A stretch of DNA of 64,000 bases from Laguncularia racemosa (lineage: Eukaryota > Streptophyta > Magnoliopsida > Myrtales > Combretaceae): assembly GCA_037954665.1 (NCBI GenBank), contig JBBMOL010000038.1, forward strand, positions 4,650,001-4,714,000, read 5' to 3'. This document shows positions 46,301 to 59,606 of this stretch, one piece after another. The notes under the pieces are model-generated. The model worked only from the letters and a program-made list of their open reading frames with translations. It did no database searches and was not told the DNA's origin. A program made the translations under genes and the position numbers. How positions within the stretch are numbered: position 1 is the stretch's first letter; each line of letters opens with the position of its first letter.

Positions 46301-49300
46301 GCTTCTCTCTCTCGACGAGAAAACAGAACTCAGATATTTTAGGGTATGGGTTCTACTGTCTTCTCGTTAGGAGTGGAGAAAGAGGGAGGATTTGGAAATA
46401 TAAATGTGGGTAGGAGAAGAAAGCCAGAGATATATGAAGAGAATGGATAGGGACAAGATATGCATGTATCGCCACGGTCAACTTTTTCACTCTCAGTTCC
46501 CAAGCATGGTTAATATATGCGAATCATAGGATTAGTCAAGATGCCAGTGGTTTGTCCCATAAAATATACATATATATTACGTATTTTTTATCCAAGCGAG
46601 CAGGATTTGGATGTGCACTGCTGTGCTGTCTCACGTGATTGTTCTTATATTATGAGCACGCGCTCCTTGATTGGTGGTGCTGTCAAAGATACATATAGTA
46701 ATGCGTCAATGTTTATATTTTTCCTAAAATGATTTTAAAATAAAAATAATAATAATAATAATAATTTAAATATTTAAAAATTGTGTTTTCAGGATCCTTT
46801 AGATGATGGCTTTACTCGAACGTCTATAATATGGGAACTGCATTATTTTACAATTATTGAGATAGTTACAGAAGTCAACACGCCGGCGGCATAAAAAATA
46901 TATATATTAAATCAAAAGATTAATGTGGATTTTCAGGTTGACCATTGTGCTCACCTGGACCCACTTCATGGAATATGATTTTTGTTTTTTTTTTTTTCCT
47001 TTTTCTTGTTATTAAAATGCTGAAAGTGAATCCAATCACAGTATCAATGCATTTATTAAAGGATAATGTTTTAACAATCTTGGAAATACAATTTTGATTC
47101 AAACAAAAACAATATACAAAAAATGAATCAACTATGATCCTTTTATCTCTATTATATAAATAAAATCACAACCTATTTTAAACAAAAACAAATTCCCACG
47201 ATAATTTCTATAATTTTATATCAAACATCTAAATTACATATATTTTTAAACTTCCTTACTTTTTTTTTTTTTTCCATTTATGTCGTGTGAATACTTATCC
47301 AAAATTCGTATTCAACTCCACAATGTAGCATATACTCTAATTATGATATTAGAATTTTCAGAACTATATTTTCTTCAATGTGATGTTCTATCCACAGAAG
47401 AGACAAACAGGTTTGCTGGGAGATAAGCCTGTATGGCGTCACCGTTCTTATCTGATCTCATTAAATTGGTAAATTCAAATTAGGTTACTTTCAAGTTTTG
47501 GATAGCGAAAGAAAGCAATCGGATCAGGTTTAAGTAGCTGTGTTTGCTGCAAATGCAGTTGTAAAATTTGATATCCATTGGATTTCTTTAGAATTGGGGG
47601 TATTTGGTAAGGGATGTGGTAATGGGCAATCCTCATCAGCAACCTCATAAAAATAGATAGCTTTCAAATAAATACTATGGAGTCATTTCCATTGGGATAT
47701 ATATATATATATATATATAAATCAAATCATAAACTAAAGCAAACCAATTGAATATTTGGATTTCTCTTTTTTTTTATTCAAAAAAAGGTCCAAAATAAAC
47801 TAAATCGAAAATTTATAATTAATTTATATTAATAAATTAAATCAAACTAAAAAAAAAAACAGAGAATTGATGAAACAACTTATTAAATATAAAATATTTT
47901 TTTTCTTAGGTAAACAGAATTACTAAACATGAATTGACAACTTCCTTCACCTTTTCTCAAAAATATCAAGAGGAAAAATTTACCTATTTATTGATATTTC
48001 CTTTTCTTTACTTTTTTTTTTTTTTATCTCATATTCTAACCCAAGATGCAATAGTCTCACTGCATACACACACATGACCATTAGCTTACATAATGGTCAA
48101 ATATTTTTCTCGTCCTCCTTAAAACTCTAAATTAGGACTAAACTAATACTTCTCAAATGAGCATATTGTTTCTTCGATTATTTCATATTTTCAAAGAAAA
48201 AGATATTTTTTGATAATTATTTATGGTTCAATTAATGAAACAAATCAAACCAGTCTTTTATATTTAAAGAATTTTTGAACCGAGGTTTGGAGTAAATTAA
48301 AAAAAAAAAAAATCAATACATACTTTATGATTTGGTGGTTTAGTTTGGAGAAGGCAAATTGAATCAAACTAAATGATGCCTATCCCTATCTGGCCAATCT
48401 AACCCAATTCAACCTAATCCATCCATAAACTCACCCCATCAACCTACTTTAACAGTGAACTGTAATGATCTGATTGACTTAATGAATCTTCTTGTGATTG
48501 CCTTTTACAAGACCTATTGAAATTTTGATACATGCAAGGTCGCTACTCTCTATCTATGACTTGCTAAAATTAGAAAATAAACCATGAAAAGATCAATTAA
48601 TATCTGTTTTATTCATCATATATTGTATTATAGATAAGGATAGTCAAATTGGATTTATATATTACTACTATTATTCTTTGTTTTTTTTATTTTTTTCACC
48701 CATGACTATTCCTAATTATAGATGATTTTACAAGAACATCTACTTTTTGTTTTGTTACAGCTTAAAGCCACACAACCTTTATAGATATCCTTGTACTCCC
48801 ATTATTTAGTAATTCACTAATTGATAAATTCTTAGGATATAAATAGATTATTATGTAGAAATAAGGCAAGGGAAATTATAATTCATACTTTCACATCTCA
48901 ACACGTAATGAATTACATTAAAGATCCCTTGAACCTTGACATGGCAAAATCTTGTTTCAAAGGATATATTAAGCAACATATATTTGGGAATGGCCTTTTG
49001 GTCCAAGTATTAGAGATTTATTATCTTAGATCAGACCTGAACAAATGTTATGGTTGTGATTATTCATTAATAAATATATAATAATGCATTAATGCATAGT
49101 CCACACGCTTTATCCTATGACCATCTATATTTAAGTTATATTAATAAATATATGCGATTACTCATTAAGCATTAATTGTTGAGACAGGATAAAGTTATGA
49201 AAGGTTATTGGCACATAGGCAATTGCTACCGGTGGCTCCAATTTTTACTAGGTTTTGGCCTTTGCTTCATAGAGCCATTTAATTTGAAGTATAGATTAAA

Positions 49301-51212
49301 TTTTGTGAGATCTGAAAAAACTAGCTGTTTTAAATTAAAACTCAATTCGAGTAGCTGGTTTAGGTAAAACAGAGTAATAAACGGGAAAAAATAATAGAGT
49401 GTTCAGCTTGAGTCTATGCTCTTACTTTAAATTTCATAACTCGAATTCAACTTAAACTCGATTGAACTTGTTATTTTGAACTTGAACTTGACTTAAAGTG
49501 CTTTCAACAAACTTGAATTAGACTTCATTAAAATTTTTTGGGTTTAATTTCATATATATATATATATAATATTATTATTGATATGTAAACTCGATTCAAA
49601 CTTGATTAATATTTAAAATTTACTTGAACTAAATTAGACTTACAAATTAGTTAAATTAAATATTGTGAAGTTTAATATGAATTTAGTAAACTTTTTGAGT
49701 AAAGTAGTTTGAATTTGAGTTCGATTCAACTCAATCGTTACTAAGTTAAATTTAAATAAATATCGAGCTAAACTCGAATAACTTAATAATATATTTGATT
49801 TTACTGGCAAGTTAAAAGAAGTTTGATTTTTCTATAGCCCATTTTTTATTTTAGGAGCTGAATTAAAATAAATAGGCCCATTGGCCTGTATGCTAGCCTG
49901 TCATGACTATGCCTACGTGCCTATAACAGACACAATTCGATTTCGTTTTTTAGTGAGCTCTTAGGTAATGGGTTCAATCCAGCCCATTTTCCACCCTCTA
50001 TAAACTTTAGGCCTAACTCTATCAAAGTCTTCATTTCTAGTACCATCACCATAAAAAGAAAAATTACCCAAATAAGGTCTCAATGTCGAATAGTTTTACA
50101 ATTTTACATTAAGAATTTGAAATTGTTAAATATCATACCTAATCGACTTTCCATTATCAAATTTATTACCTTAAATCTAATCTCTATTCTTTAACCAATG
50201 AGTATTTGCTGTTTTATTTTATGAAACCTAAAGTTACTGAATTTAATAAGTAGATATTCAATTAGATAGGATATTTAATAGATTCAAACTTTTGGGTATA
50301 AAATTTAATAAGCAAAAATTTTGTTGAGTATATGATATTTTGTAATTGTAAAACTAAAAGAACATATAAAATTTATATAGTAATTTTGCTATTATTTTTG
50401 TAAAATTATCCTCGAGTTGAAATACTTAACTCGATCTCATTTGAAATAATATTTGATAACTTGAAAGTTAATTGTTTATTTTAAGCTATATTTTTTTATA
50501 TAAAAAAATGACAATAAAAGTAATGAAATTTCGAACTTAGTTTGACTTCATCAAATTCGACACAAAAATATATGAACTTGATTCAATGAACTCCTAAAAC
50601 AGTGGGACGCCCGAATAGTCCAATTATGTCGGCTCGTTCTTCACTACCATGTGTTGGAAAGAACAATTGCAAGCCAAGACCATAGGCTTTCTATGCTAAA
50701 TTTATGGAAAGCCTTTGAATTGTGTGTGTGTGTAATTGAAATTAATAAAATAAAAAGGAAATAATGAAAGATGTGAGCTTTGCTTACTTTAATTTGTTGT
50801 GTCAATAGAAGTCAGGGAGAAATTCAATGGCAAAGTAATATTATTAGAAAGCAAAGGATATGAAATATTTGTTAAGAGGTTGAAAATAATCCAATGGAAT
50901 ATTGATTTGAAATGCAACAAAGAGCACATTTGATTTAACTACTGGGTTGAGTAAATAATTTAAAAGAAATTTTGAAATTCGAGAACTATCATATTAAAAC
51001 TCTATGGTTATCACTTTAAACTTTAAGTTTAAATTTATTTTTCAAAAAAATGTATTTATAAATTAAGGTGGATTATATACAAAATGAATATAATTATTAT
51101 TTATAGTTGATATCGTCCCATAAATGCCTATTTACATGCTATTTAAAATTAAACCTATTATAGTTCGCATTATTAAACTTGTAAGTTATTTAGCTACCTT
51201 ATATTTTACAAT
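46301..51212. other. AT-rich intergenic stretch upstream of STP14-like
   Basis: The first few hundred bases are the leader and promoter of the sugar transporter gene (minus strand), with CT/GA tracts near 46303-46315. Further on there are (AAT)n at about 46745-46765, (TA)n at about 47698-47720, and a GGTTTGGTTTAGT/AACCAAAC-rich repeat region at about 47700-48400. No coding gene was recognised. Confidence 0.55.
49320..50620. repeat. Degenerate interspersed repeat (AACTCGATT/GAACTTGA-rich)
   Basis: Many imperfect copies of AACTCGATTGAACTTG, TTGAACTTGAACTTGACTT and AACTTGATTAAT words occur at 49430-49800 and again at 50410-50600. Word content is related to 9930-10330. No termini were resolved. 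Confidence 0.4.
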
Positions 51213-51882
51213 CTTATCACTAGGAGTGAGCATGGTTCGATTCGTTTCTTGAACCAAATTGAACTATATATTATAGCTTGTTTTTTTTTTTTTTTCTAAA
51301 TTGAACTTAACCACACGGTTCAATTCATAATTTTTTTGAACTTAAATAAAATTGTTTGGTTCGGTTTGGTTTATGCTGCAAATCGTTTTTACACGTGTTA
51401 TTATTATTTTATATATATAAGTCAATAGGTTATGAAAAATTATACATGACTTAAAAAATAATAATTTATTATCATTTTTCAATATTATTTATTATTTTCA
51501 ATGCCCATTTAATATACTTAACGAGATTTTATTGTTTTTTCTCAAGATAATTATAGTTTCTATATTGGTCAATAAGCAAAAATAAAAAATAGTAAATTAC
51601 TAAATAAAAATCAAATAAAATTCGAAATTAAATAAGTAATATGGAATTTTCTTTTTTAATCATACTTTTTTTTAGATTCTCACCATCATTTTCTTTTTCT
51701 TTACTTCTTATGGTTCGAATTGGTTCGTAATTTTTTTGAACTAAAAAAAAAAACGATTTGATTTAATTCATAATTTTTTTTTATCCTAAAAAGACGCTTC
51801 AAACTTAATACACAATTTGATTCAGTCTAATCCAGTCTGGTTCATGGTTCAATTAGTTTTTTTGCCCACCTCTACTTATCAC
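51213..51882. mobile_element. hAT-type MITE with perfect 8-bp target duplication
   Basis: The direct repeat CTTATCAC (51213-51220 and 51875-51882) flanks a 654-bp element (51221-51874). Its ends form an imperfect terminal inverted repeat: TAGGAGTGAGC at the left, reverse complement TAGAGGTGGGC at the right. The interior is AT-rich with GGTTCGGTTTGGTT and GGTTCGAATTGGTTCG words and no coding capacity. An 8-bp duplication and TAGRGGTGRGC ends are typical of the hAT superfamily. Confidence 0.88.
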
Positions 51883-54840
51883 TTTTATTATTATTACTAA
51901 ATATTTCATTCACCTGTTTAACAATTCTAGTGATATCTAAACAATTTAAAAACTGTTTTTTTTTTTTTAAATAATCTCTATAACTAGGTTAGCATTATTA
52001 TTATTATTATTACTATTATTAATTAAGTTTTCCCTTTTCTTATTCTTTTTTTTAAAAAATACAAAGAATAAAAGGAAAGAACTGACTTGAGATACATGAA
52101 GCTCACATAGACTCAAATCAAACTTAGACTTTAGAGCAAGTATTTGGATCAAGGTCAATTCAGTTTGCACAAAAGTGGACAGCTGAACTCCCTTAGCTGT
52201 GTAGCATAATCTTGTGATTGTTTGGAGTTGGGGATGCATTGGATTGGATAAGCAAAGGATTCTCTATCATTTGGTAGTGGTGAAGTGATAGCAGGTCTCT
52301 AGCAAAGTGGCTATTCAAATGGGAGTTGATTGGAAGTGGCTCGATTAAGGTGGTTATAGGTGTTTAAGGTCAACTTTAGATGGTGAACTGGTGGTATTTG
52401 ATGGTTAGGAGGATGAGGAAGCTTCTGGGCATGTTAAATCCTCTTAGGAAAGCCTAGGTGAACAAGATTTCTAGAGTGAGAAAGAGCACCTAAATTCGAA
52501 ATTCCTAGAGAGAAGGAGCTTGAATCAACTTATAGAAGTGCTTTTTTTTTTTTCCCCTTAATTCTATGTATCCTGAAAGCTTGTGCGGGGTCATATTTAT
52601 ATTGGAGAACCTTGAACTGAACATGGAAAGCTCTTAATCGCAATGATTCTAAAAATTAAAGTTATGGGATTCAATTGAGAATATTTTTTATTTTATGTGA
52701 TTTTTGTTTTAATTGCCAATCAAAATTGCTCCCTTTATATTTGTATTTACCTTATGAGCTCATTGGAAGCTTCGATTCTATTTATATTTACATGATTCAA
52801 AATTATCCAATTGGAATTTTTAATGGATTTTCTCAATGTTTTGAGCTCAAATTTGACCCTTTGATTGTATGTGTTTGGACATGTAAATGGTATTATTCAA
52901 AAGTATTCTTCGTAATTTCACCATCATCTTAGTGGATTCACAAATAAAAATGTCTAAAAAAAGGAGCCAAAGTCAGCTATCCAATAAATTAGCCGTGTTG
53001 CAAGAGGTTGAAGAAACAACAATTGTGGATTAGAAGCATGTTTTCCATACATGGAGCAAAAAGTATATGCAAGCGGATCTACTAAGTTTTAAATCAATGA
53101 TCATTAGGCAAGCACACATTCATTCTCCCTTTAAGGCACTAGTAACTTTAATAAATTAAATGTAACAAATTTTATTTAAACCATATTAGTGAGTTGGGCT
53201 AAATTTGAAAGCAAGTCTAAACTAGGCTAGTGAGTAAAATTGTTTATTCATCCATTTATTATCATCGTTATTATTATTACTATTACTATTATATTTTATT
53301 TTTATTATTTATTTCAAAGTCCAATGCTAAGAAAACTCAAAAGGGCAAAAATTAGATATCTATAGTATCAAAACCAAACTGTAATTTATAATTCAATTTG
53401 CATTCCTATCTCTTATACTAGGCCATGTTAAAGAGTTTGGTTTAGCGGTTTAAATCACTTTTGTTTTCTTCATTTTTTTCCCTTTTCTATCTATTTTATA
53501 GTTTGTTTTGATATTAAGCTTCGTTGTTTGTATTTAAATTAAGTTTTTATTTGTGAGTTTTCCTCCAATAAAAACAAAAGCAAATACCTTTTCACTTATT
53601 CGATAAAGATGTTTAATAAGATAAGAGAATTAATTTGATGGAAATAAATTAAAATAGATGAGACTAAATTTATTTAAGAATACAAAAAATGGATTGGAGA
53701 TTCTTTCATATAAATTACAATTTTCTTTTCATTTATTTTTAAATAAAGCAATTTAATTTAAAATAGTTTTATTGGAAACTCAAATCGCTTAAACAATATA
53801 AGGGCTAATATCATTGTGAAAAAAACCTTACTTTATGACTCAGCAGGTTAGGTGCCTTCTACTTGTAAAGTACTCCACTTTATTCTTAAGATGCAAAGCA
53901 AAGAGACATAATGATAGTTTAATAAACACGATGAAATCATTATATTAAATTACTTTAGCAGGGTTAGGTGCCTTCTATTTGTGTATTTTAGTGTAGAGTA
54001 GTTATTTCGATACAATTTTTTTTTTTAAATATTGTATTTTTTAGGTACAAAACTCGTTAACCGGAAAGTTACATAAAATAAAGAAAAACACGACAAAAAG
54101 TTATCATTTAAAATAGTTTTATAACTACAAATTGCACAATTTTAAAACAATCCAATACTTAGTTAATTTATTTAATTATTTTACCATTTTTAGTACAGTA
54201 TAACAGGTAGAGAGCATCTGTTAGTAATCACTAAAGCAATACTAATAGTGTATTTGGATTTATAATTGAGTAGAAATGAGTAAAGAAGAAAAAAGTGGAA
54301 ATGGAATAAAGTATATTTATCGTTTTGTGTTTCGTAATATGAAGGAAAATGAAATTAATAATAGACAAAATCACTCTTATTGTTATTTTGATGGTTATTA
54401 TTATAAAATAGCTGATTTTATAATTATATTATATTTTTACTTATTTCATGCATTTTTCTCTAATTTTGAAGAGAAAAGAAATAACCTAAAGAAATTTCAT
54501 TATTCTCATTCATCTATTTAATTTTATAAACCAAAAGACATTTGTGTCTAATTAATTTTATTATAACTCTATTCCATGCAAAATAGGAATTACGACATTT
54601 AGTTGGCTTTCACCACAAAATATGTACTCAATGAAAAATTGCAATGAGGTAAAATGCCAAATTGGAATTCATTTTTATGGACCTTGGAATCTTAATTTCT
54701 AAAGTACTGTAGCAAAATTTCCCCCAAATTAGCATTTGTTGTTAAACATCTTAGCCTATGCTTCTTCAAGAAGGAAAAATTGATGGAGGAGGAAAGAGGG
54801 GAAACTATCCCTTTTCTAGTACAATGGTGCCTAGATTCAT
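51883..54840. other. AT-rich intergenic stretch
   Basis: Holds (ATT)n at about 51988-52020 and 53265-53300. A short repeated phrase GGTTAGGTGCCTTCTA appears at about 53847 and 53963. No gene was supported. Confidence 0.5.
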
Positions 54841-55420
54841 CCCCCAAGCGGTTGCATCTCGTTGTTCGTGCTGTGTCCACCTAGCCGTTGCTGCATCAAT
54901 GCCTGGCACCATTGTCTAAACCTCCACCCAGTTGGATTCAGCCAGTGGAAGAGCATATATGCAATCTTTGCTTGTGTTTGTGTGTGGAAAAGCACATTTG
55001 CAACTGGATTCCATGCACCATTAAGATCTAAGCGCCATCCCTATCGTCGCCATTGCTGGATCTTCGTTGTTGCAACCTCGCCACCACATTACTGTTGCTA
55101 GATCTTCGTTGTTGCAACCTCACCTCCTCATCGCTATTGCCGGATCTCCATCATCTCAACCTCACCACCTCGTTGCCGTTGCGAGATCTCCGTCGTCGCA
55201 ACCTTGCCACATCGTCGTCGTTGCCCATTGTTCGCTTGTGCATTTTGTTGTCTATTGTCTGTTTGTGCATTTTGTCGTTCATTGTCCATTTGTCTATTTT
55301 GTTGGAGCACGAAGCCTTGCCACATCGTCATCTGTTGTCCGTTGGAGCTTGGAGCCGCTCGCCTCGCCTATGCGCTATGTGGGTTTTTTTTTTTTTTATT
55401 CTTAGAGAAGGGTGTTTTTG
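54841..55420. other. GC-richer block with minisatellite
   Basis: Less AT-rich than its flanks. It contains the 42-bp repeat array and, just after, a 27-bp-type repetition (TGTGCATTTTGTTGTCTATT, TGTGCATTTTGTCGTTCATT and similar at about 55230-55305). Open frames exist on both strands but look like by-products of the repeats. Confidence 0.5.
55055..55222. repeat. 42-bp minisatellite, four units
   Basis: Units start at 55055, 55097, 55139 and 55181 with GCTGGATCTTCG, GCTAGATCTTCG, GCCGGATCTCCA and GCGAGATCTCCG. Each continues with a CAACCT block and ends in a GTT- or ATT-type triplet. The length, a multiple of three, keeps several frames open (55053-55475, 55067-55405 and, on the minus strand, 55134-55331). 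Confidence 0.88.
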
Positions 55421-55618
55421 TCAATCTTATTATTATTTCAATTTTACTCTTTTTTTTTTTAATTTCTTCAATTAAATTTTGTAATACCAATTCTATTCAA
55501 TTGCAACCCTATTCTATTTTACTAAACGCGTTGGATGTATTTTCTTATTTCCTTCTGATTCTTTGTTCCAATCCAAATGCACAAAAGTCACATGCTCTAC
55601 GAAACAAAGTCCACCCCG

Positions 55619-55634
55619 CCTTTTTTTTCTTTTC

Positions 55635-55668
<34 letters not shown>

Positions 55669-55724
55669 AACATTCCTCCTCCACCACTATTCCAAATAGA
55701 CTCTCTCTCTCTCTCTCTCTCTCT
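55619..55724 (+). repeat. Pyrimidine tracts (TTTTC)n and (CT)n upstream of NINJA gene
   Basis: (TTTTC)n at about 55627-55657 with flanking T runs, then (CT)12 at 55701-55724. Just downstream is GTGAATTAGGGTTTG, a wording frequent in plant 5' leaders, so transcription probably starts close by. Confidence 0.7.
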
Positions 55725-57800
55725 GTACGCACACTGTCTGAATCTCTCCAATTGTGAATTAGGGTTTGTTTAAGTATATCTCTTTCAACTCAGGTCTCTC
55801 TCTCTCATTCTCAATCTCTATTTGTCACGTCTATGCTTTTATACAAATAAGTGAACTTAATCGATTAGCTTATAAGTCTTAAACGCATGATTTGTTAATT
55901 GATTCAGTTTCTGCTCTTCTTTAGGTAAAGATTTGCAATTTCTTAATTTATTTATATTCAATCTGATCTATTTCTGCACTTTATCTTTGATTTTCTGTCC
56001 CCTTGACCGTAAATTTCTTGCCCTTTTGTATCTTAATTTGTTAATTAAGGGAGAAAAAACACCAATTATTTGGATAGTTGCTTCCATTTATATAGATATT
56101 TACTATTTTAGGCACAAATTTTACGCAAAGTTATATGCTTTATTGCTAATTCTGTTGATTTGTAAATCTGGGTCTGAGTATGGTTGCTTGTGTATTACTT
56201 TATATGAACTTTAGATTTTCTGGTCATTTGGCAAATAGCTATGTTCGGTAGTGTTTTTGGTAGGATTTTAGGAGTATTTCGCTATCGGTTCCACTAAGGA
56301 GTGCTGGAGGGTACTTAAATTGTCCCTTTTTCAATTCACTAATAATTATTACATAAGCTTACATACATTTGGAAAATTTTTAAGCATAGCCAAGTCAACT
56401 TACCTTATACTGTTTGTTATTATCTTTGAAGATATTTGATATCTCAAGCCAACTTGTCAAAAAGTTCAAGCTTTTGAATAGGTGTGCATTTTAATGTTTA
56501 TGTTTTTACACTCCCCTCTTACATGAAGGCCTTTAAGATTATAGTAAATAACAATACCAGCTTCATAGAGTATGGAAATGGGAACGAGTGCAATTGAAAA
56601 CCTTCACAAGATCCATTGGAAGGCAAGCCTCATGATGCCACTAGGGTACCATCTGATCCTATCAGTAGTTCTATGCTTGTCCGAATAATTAGCCATACAT
56701 GTATAAATATGAGCTGATTCAGATGATTGAAACTGTCAAATATCCATTAAATTAACGGTATTTGCTGCTTGGATACCTATAGTAATTTTTAGAGCTAATA
56801 TGACCAACAAACCCTAATGTTTAGAAAGGATTCATTTATTAGATGAAGGCTAAATCTGGGTTTGCCGGTTGCTCTGGTAGTGTTTTAAATTTGATACCAA
56901 AGCCAATTTATTAAATCTTTAAACTTTTAGATAGTTTGGTTTTGGATCTAAACCTAACAAGGTAATGGAGCAGGTCTTTGAATTCAAATCCTCATGTTAT
57001 CGTTTGACAACATAACTGATTACACACAAGCACCCTTCATCACACACACGAGGGGAGTTTTGACATATAAAGTACAAATCATCACACCTGTGTATAATCT
57101 TAAGATTTTAGTTGAGTTGCTTGTGGTATGTAATTGAGCTATTTTCTTATTTATCTATGTCCTAATAAGCAGAGATCACTTCTTTTTCTGCATAGTTATA
57201 AATTTTTTGCCTTTTCAGCAATTTTAATGGCATTACTGTGAGATGAGATTCTAACCATCTTGATTGGTGGTTTTGTACTTTGGATAAGATGTCTTAGCAT
57301 ATGGAAGTGCCTGGAGATTGAGCTGAACATTTATGTTTGTTGCTGCACAGGCTTAGGGTTTAAATATCATTTTGCAAGCAGTGCGTAATTGTTGAAGTCT
57401 ATGAACCTAATTGCCGTTTGGTCTAAGAAATGTAATTGATATTAATGGTTGTTGCTCATACTGTGAATGAAGCTGAATTGAACTCTCAATAGTTTGGAAC
57501 TGTTTTTATTATATGCTGCATTATCTCTTCCCCATTTTTTTGCTAGATTTGTCTTCCATAATTTAGATGAAGAGTATAAGAGATCCTCTGGAAGGCCCTG
57601 ATGTCTCCAAGTGATTTACTCATAATAAACCTCATGCCAGCTGACGATTGTTTTCCTATATCTACCACCCAATTTCTTGATAGACATTTACATTGTCTAT
57701 ATTTCAGATCCAACTGTTGATTGACCGCTCAAGTTTGTCACGGGCAATATAGAACGTTTGATGGGTGCTTGAATCATTGCAAAACACTCTCTAGCATAAA
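55725..57800 (+). promoter_or_regulatory. Probable 5' UTR of NINJA gene with a long intron
   Basis: A strong acceptor TATTTCAG at 57700-57707 stands 93 bases before the start codon. No coding exon was found in the 2 kb upstream, so a 5' UTR intron is inferred. Candidate donors are TTAG|GTAAAG at 55925 and CAG|GTCTCT at 55794; I cannot choose between them. Confidence 0.55.
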
Positions 57801-59606
57801 ATGGAAGATGACAATGCGCTTGAACTCAGCTTGGCTCTTTCTTGTGGTGGATCATCTGGCAAACAAAAGGGCATTAATAGCTCAGATTTTAGGACAGAAG
57901 ATGATGATATAGATAAAGGGAACAAAATAGTGAATGATTTCAGAAACTTTCTTCATGCTGTCACTCAACCAGAGGACTCTGGCATGGGATCTCAAAGTGA
58001 TTCAGTGAAACCTCAGGAGAACTTTTTCAATGATCTTTCAAAAAGTACAGCTGATGGAGATGCTTCTCTAAATTTGAATAGTAGAGGACTATGGGCTGGC
58101 AGCAGTTACAGGCCTGTTGAGACTGAGGAAGAGAAGAGATTGGAAGCTAGTAATAAACGTAAAATGATATTTGATGAGATAAATCAGCCAAAGAAATACG
58201 AGAAAGAGTTTTATCAACCTGGCATACATGGAAAGGCTAAAGCTTCACATGTGTCCATAACAACAGATGATGGTTCAGCTGCTGAGCATGAAGATGTGGC
58301 AGAATCTGAAGTTGAGGGTTCGACATCAAGATTGGCTCCTCATCGTGATGACAGCTCTAAGAGGTCCACTGCTGAGTTTCCAAAGGAGGTACATGGCTTT
58401 GCTGATTCAAGATCTGTGGATCCTCAGGGCCAAAGGCGGTTTGGTAGTTCATCAGAGAGTGAAGTTAAGTTGGGGCACTTGGCTTTTGGGGTTCCATTCT
58501 CAGTTCAATCAGTAAACATGACAAATGGGTCATCTTCACTTCCTGTAAAAGATGCTAATGTGATGATACCGGCAAGCACATTGGGTAACCCATCTCCTGG
58601 TGTAATACCACTGATGCCTAGTATAAATAATGAGCGAACTGGGATCCATTCTTTGACTCCTGGAAATGTGCCATTGATGTTTGGCTATTCCGCTGTCCAG
58701 CTACCAACATTAGATAAGGACAACTCATGGGGTATCCTTCAATCTCAACATTTGCAGTCTTCCTTTGCTGGCAAAGGTCAGCCAACTCTTGATAAACTCA
58801 ATGGTGGGCTAATAATACCTTCAGGTACTCGTTTTTTAGTTTTCCCATCTTGCTTCTAACTGCAGTTCCTCTCCTTAGGTTTGGCACGATTTGCTTAGGT
58901 TTGGCACTTCATAGGAAAAATACTACTTCAAGCTGGTGCTAGTGGCACTTAATATGAGACATAGTACTTCACTCTGGTGTTATCTGTCTTTATTTTGGAT
59001 GTGCATGTGTATAACCTATTCACACATTTGTGGTTTACTGCAAGCAGAAAATTTTGTCCAGGGTACGTTTCTCCAAAATTATTTTTTTTTTTTCTTCATA
59101 TTTCTTCTTGTGCTCTTACAGCCCCTATCCAAGGACCTGAGCTGACACCATATGATGGGAGGATAGCAGAACTAGTCAAAAGTGATGGAAAACAACGGGT
59201 ACCAGAAGAGGGATCTTCTTCTCAAACAGAAGAAGATGCAAAGGGAAGCAGCAGGAGCTTGAGGGCAAAAGATGCATCTGATAGATCAACATCGGAGGGA
59301 TTGTCTTTTGATTTTTCTGCCATAAAACCTGGCATAGAAGCTGATATTAAATTTGGTGGCTGTGGTTCCTACCCCAATCTACCTTGGGTTTCAACCACTG
59401 GGCAAGGCCCAAATGGTAGGACAATTTCAGGTGTTACTTACAGATACAGTGCAAACCAAATCAGGATAGTTTGTGCTTGCCATGGCTTCCACATGTCACC
59501 AGAGGAGTTTGTCCGACATGCAGGGGAGGAGCAAACTAATCCAGAAGGTGGCACTGGTTTATCGACATTTGCAGGTGGTAATCCTGCTGCCTCTGCTCAG
59601 AGCTAA
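57801..59606 (+). CDS. NINJA: NINJA-family transcriptional repressor adaptor
   Basis: Exons 57801-58824 and 59122-59606 (donor G|GTACTC, acceptor TTACAG) join in frame to 502 codons. An in-frame TAG three codons upstream fixes the start. Residues 7-13 (LELSLAL) form an EAR motif of the L-x-L-x-L type, which recruits TOPLESS corepressors. The middle has the acidic/basic stretch EEEKRLEASNKRKMIFDEIN and ITTDDGSAAEHEDVAESEVE. The C-terminal domain (about 407-502; SAIKPGIEADIKFGGCGSYP, NLPWVSTT, NGRTISGVTYRYSANQIRIV, CACHGFHMSPEEFVRHA) is the family's conserved region that binds the TIFY motif of JAZ repressors. NINJA links JAZ proteins to TOPLESS and holds jasmonate responses off in the nucleus. 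The sequence is intact; assignment to NINJA rather than an ABI5-binding AFP paralogue rests on the start and the C-terminal wording. Confidence 0.94.

Noticed and set aside
52675..52932. 85-codon plus-strand frame
   Set aside because: Composition is explained by AT-rich DNA (F, I, Y, L); no motif or homology recognised.
55053..55773. Overlapping long open frames (up to 189 codons) near the minisatellite
   Set aside because: Frames are kept open by the 42-bp repeat and pyrimidine tracts, overlap each other in different frames and on both strands, and show no domain.
57721..57912. 63-codon frame overlapping the NINJA start
   Set aside because: Begins at TTG, no domain, and is overlapped by a clear NINJA frame with an in-frame upstream stop.
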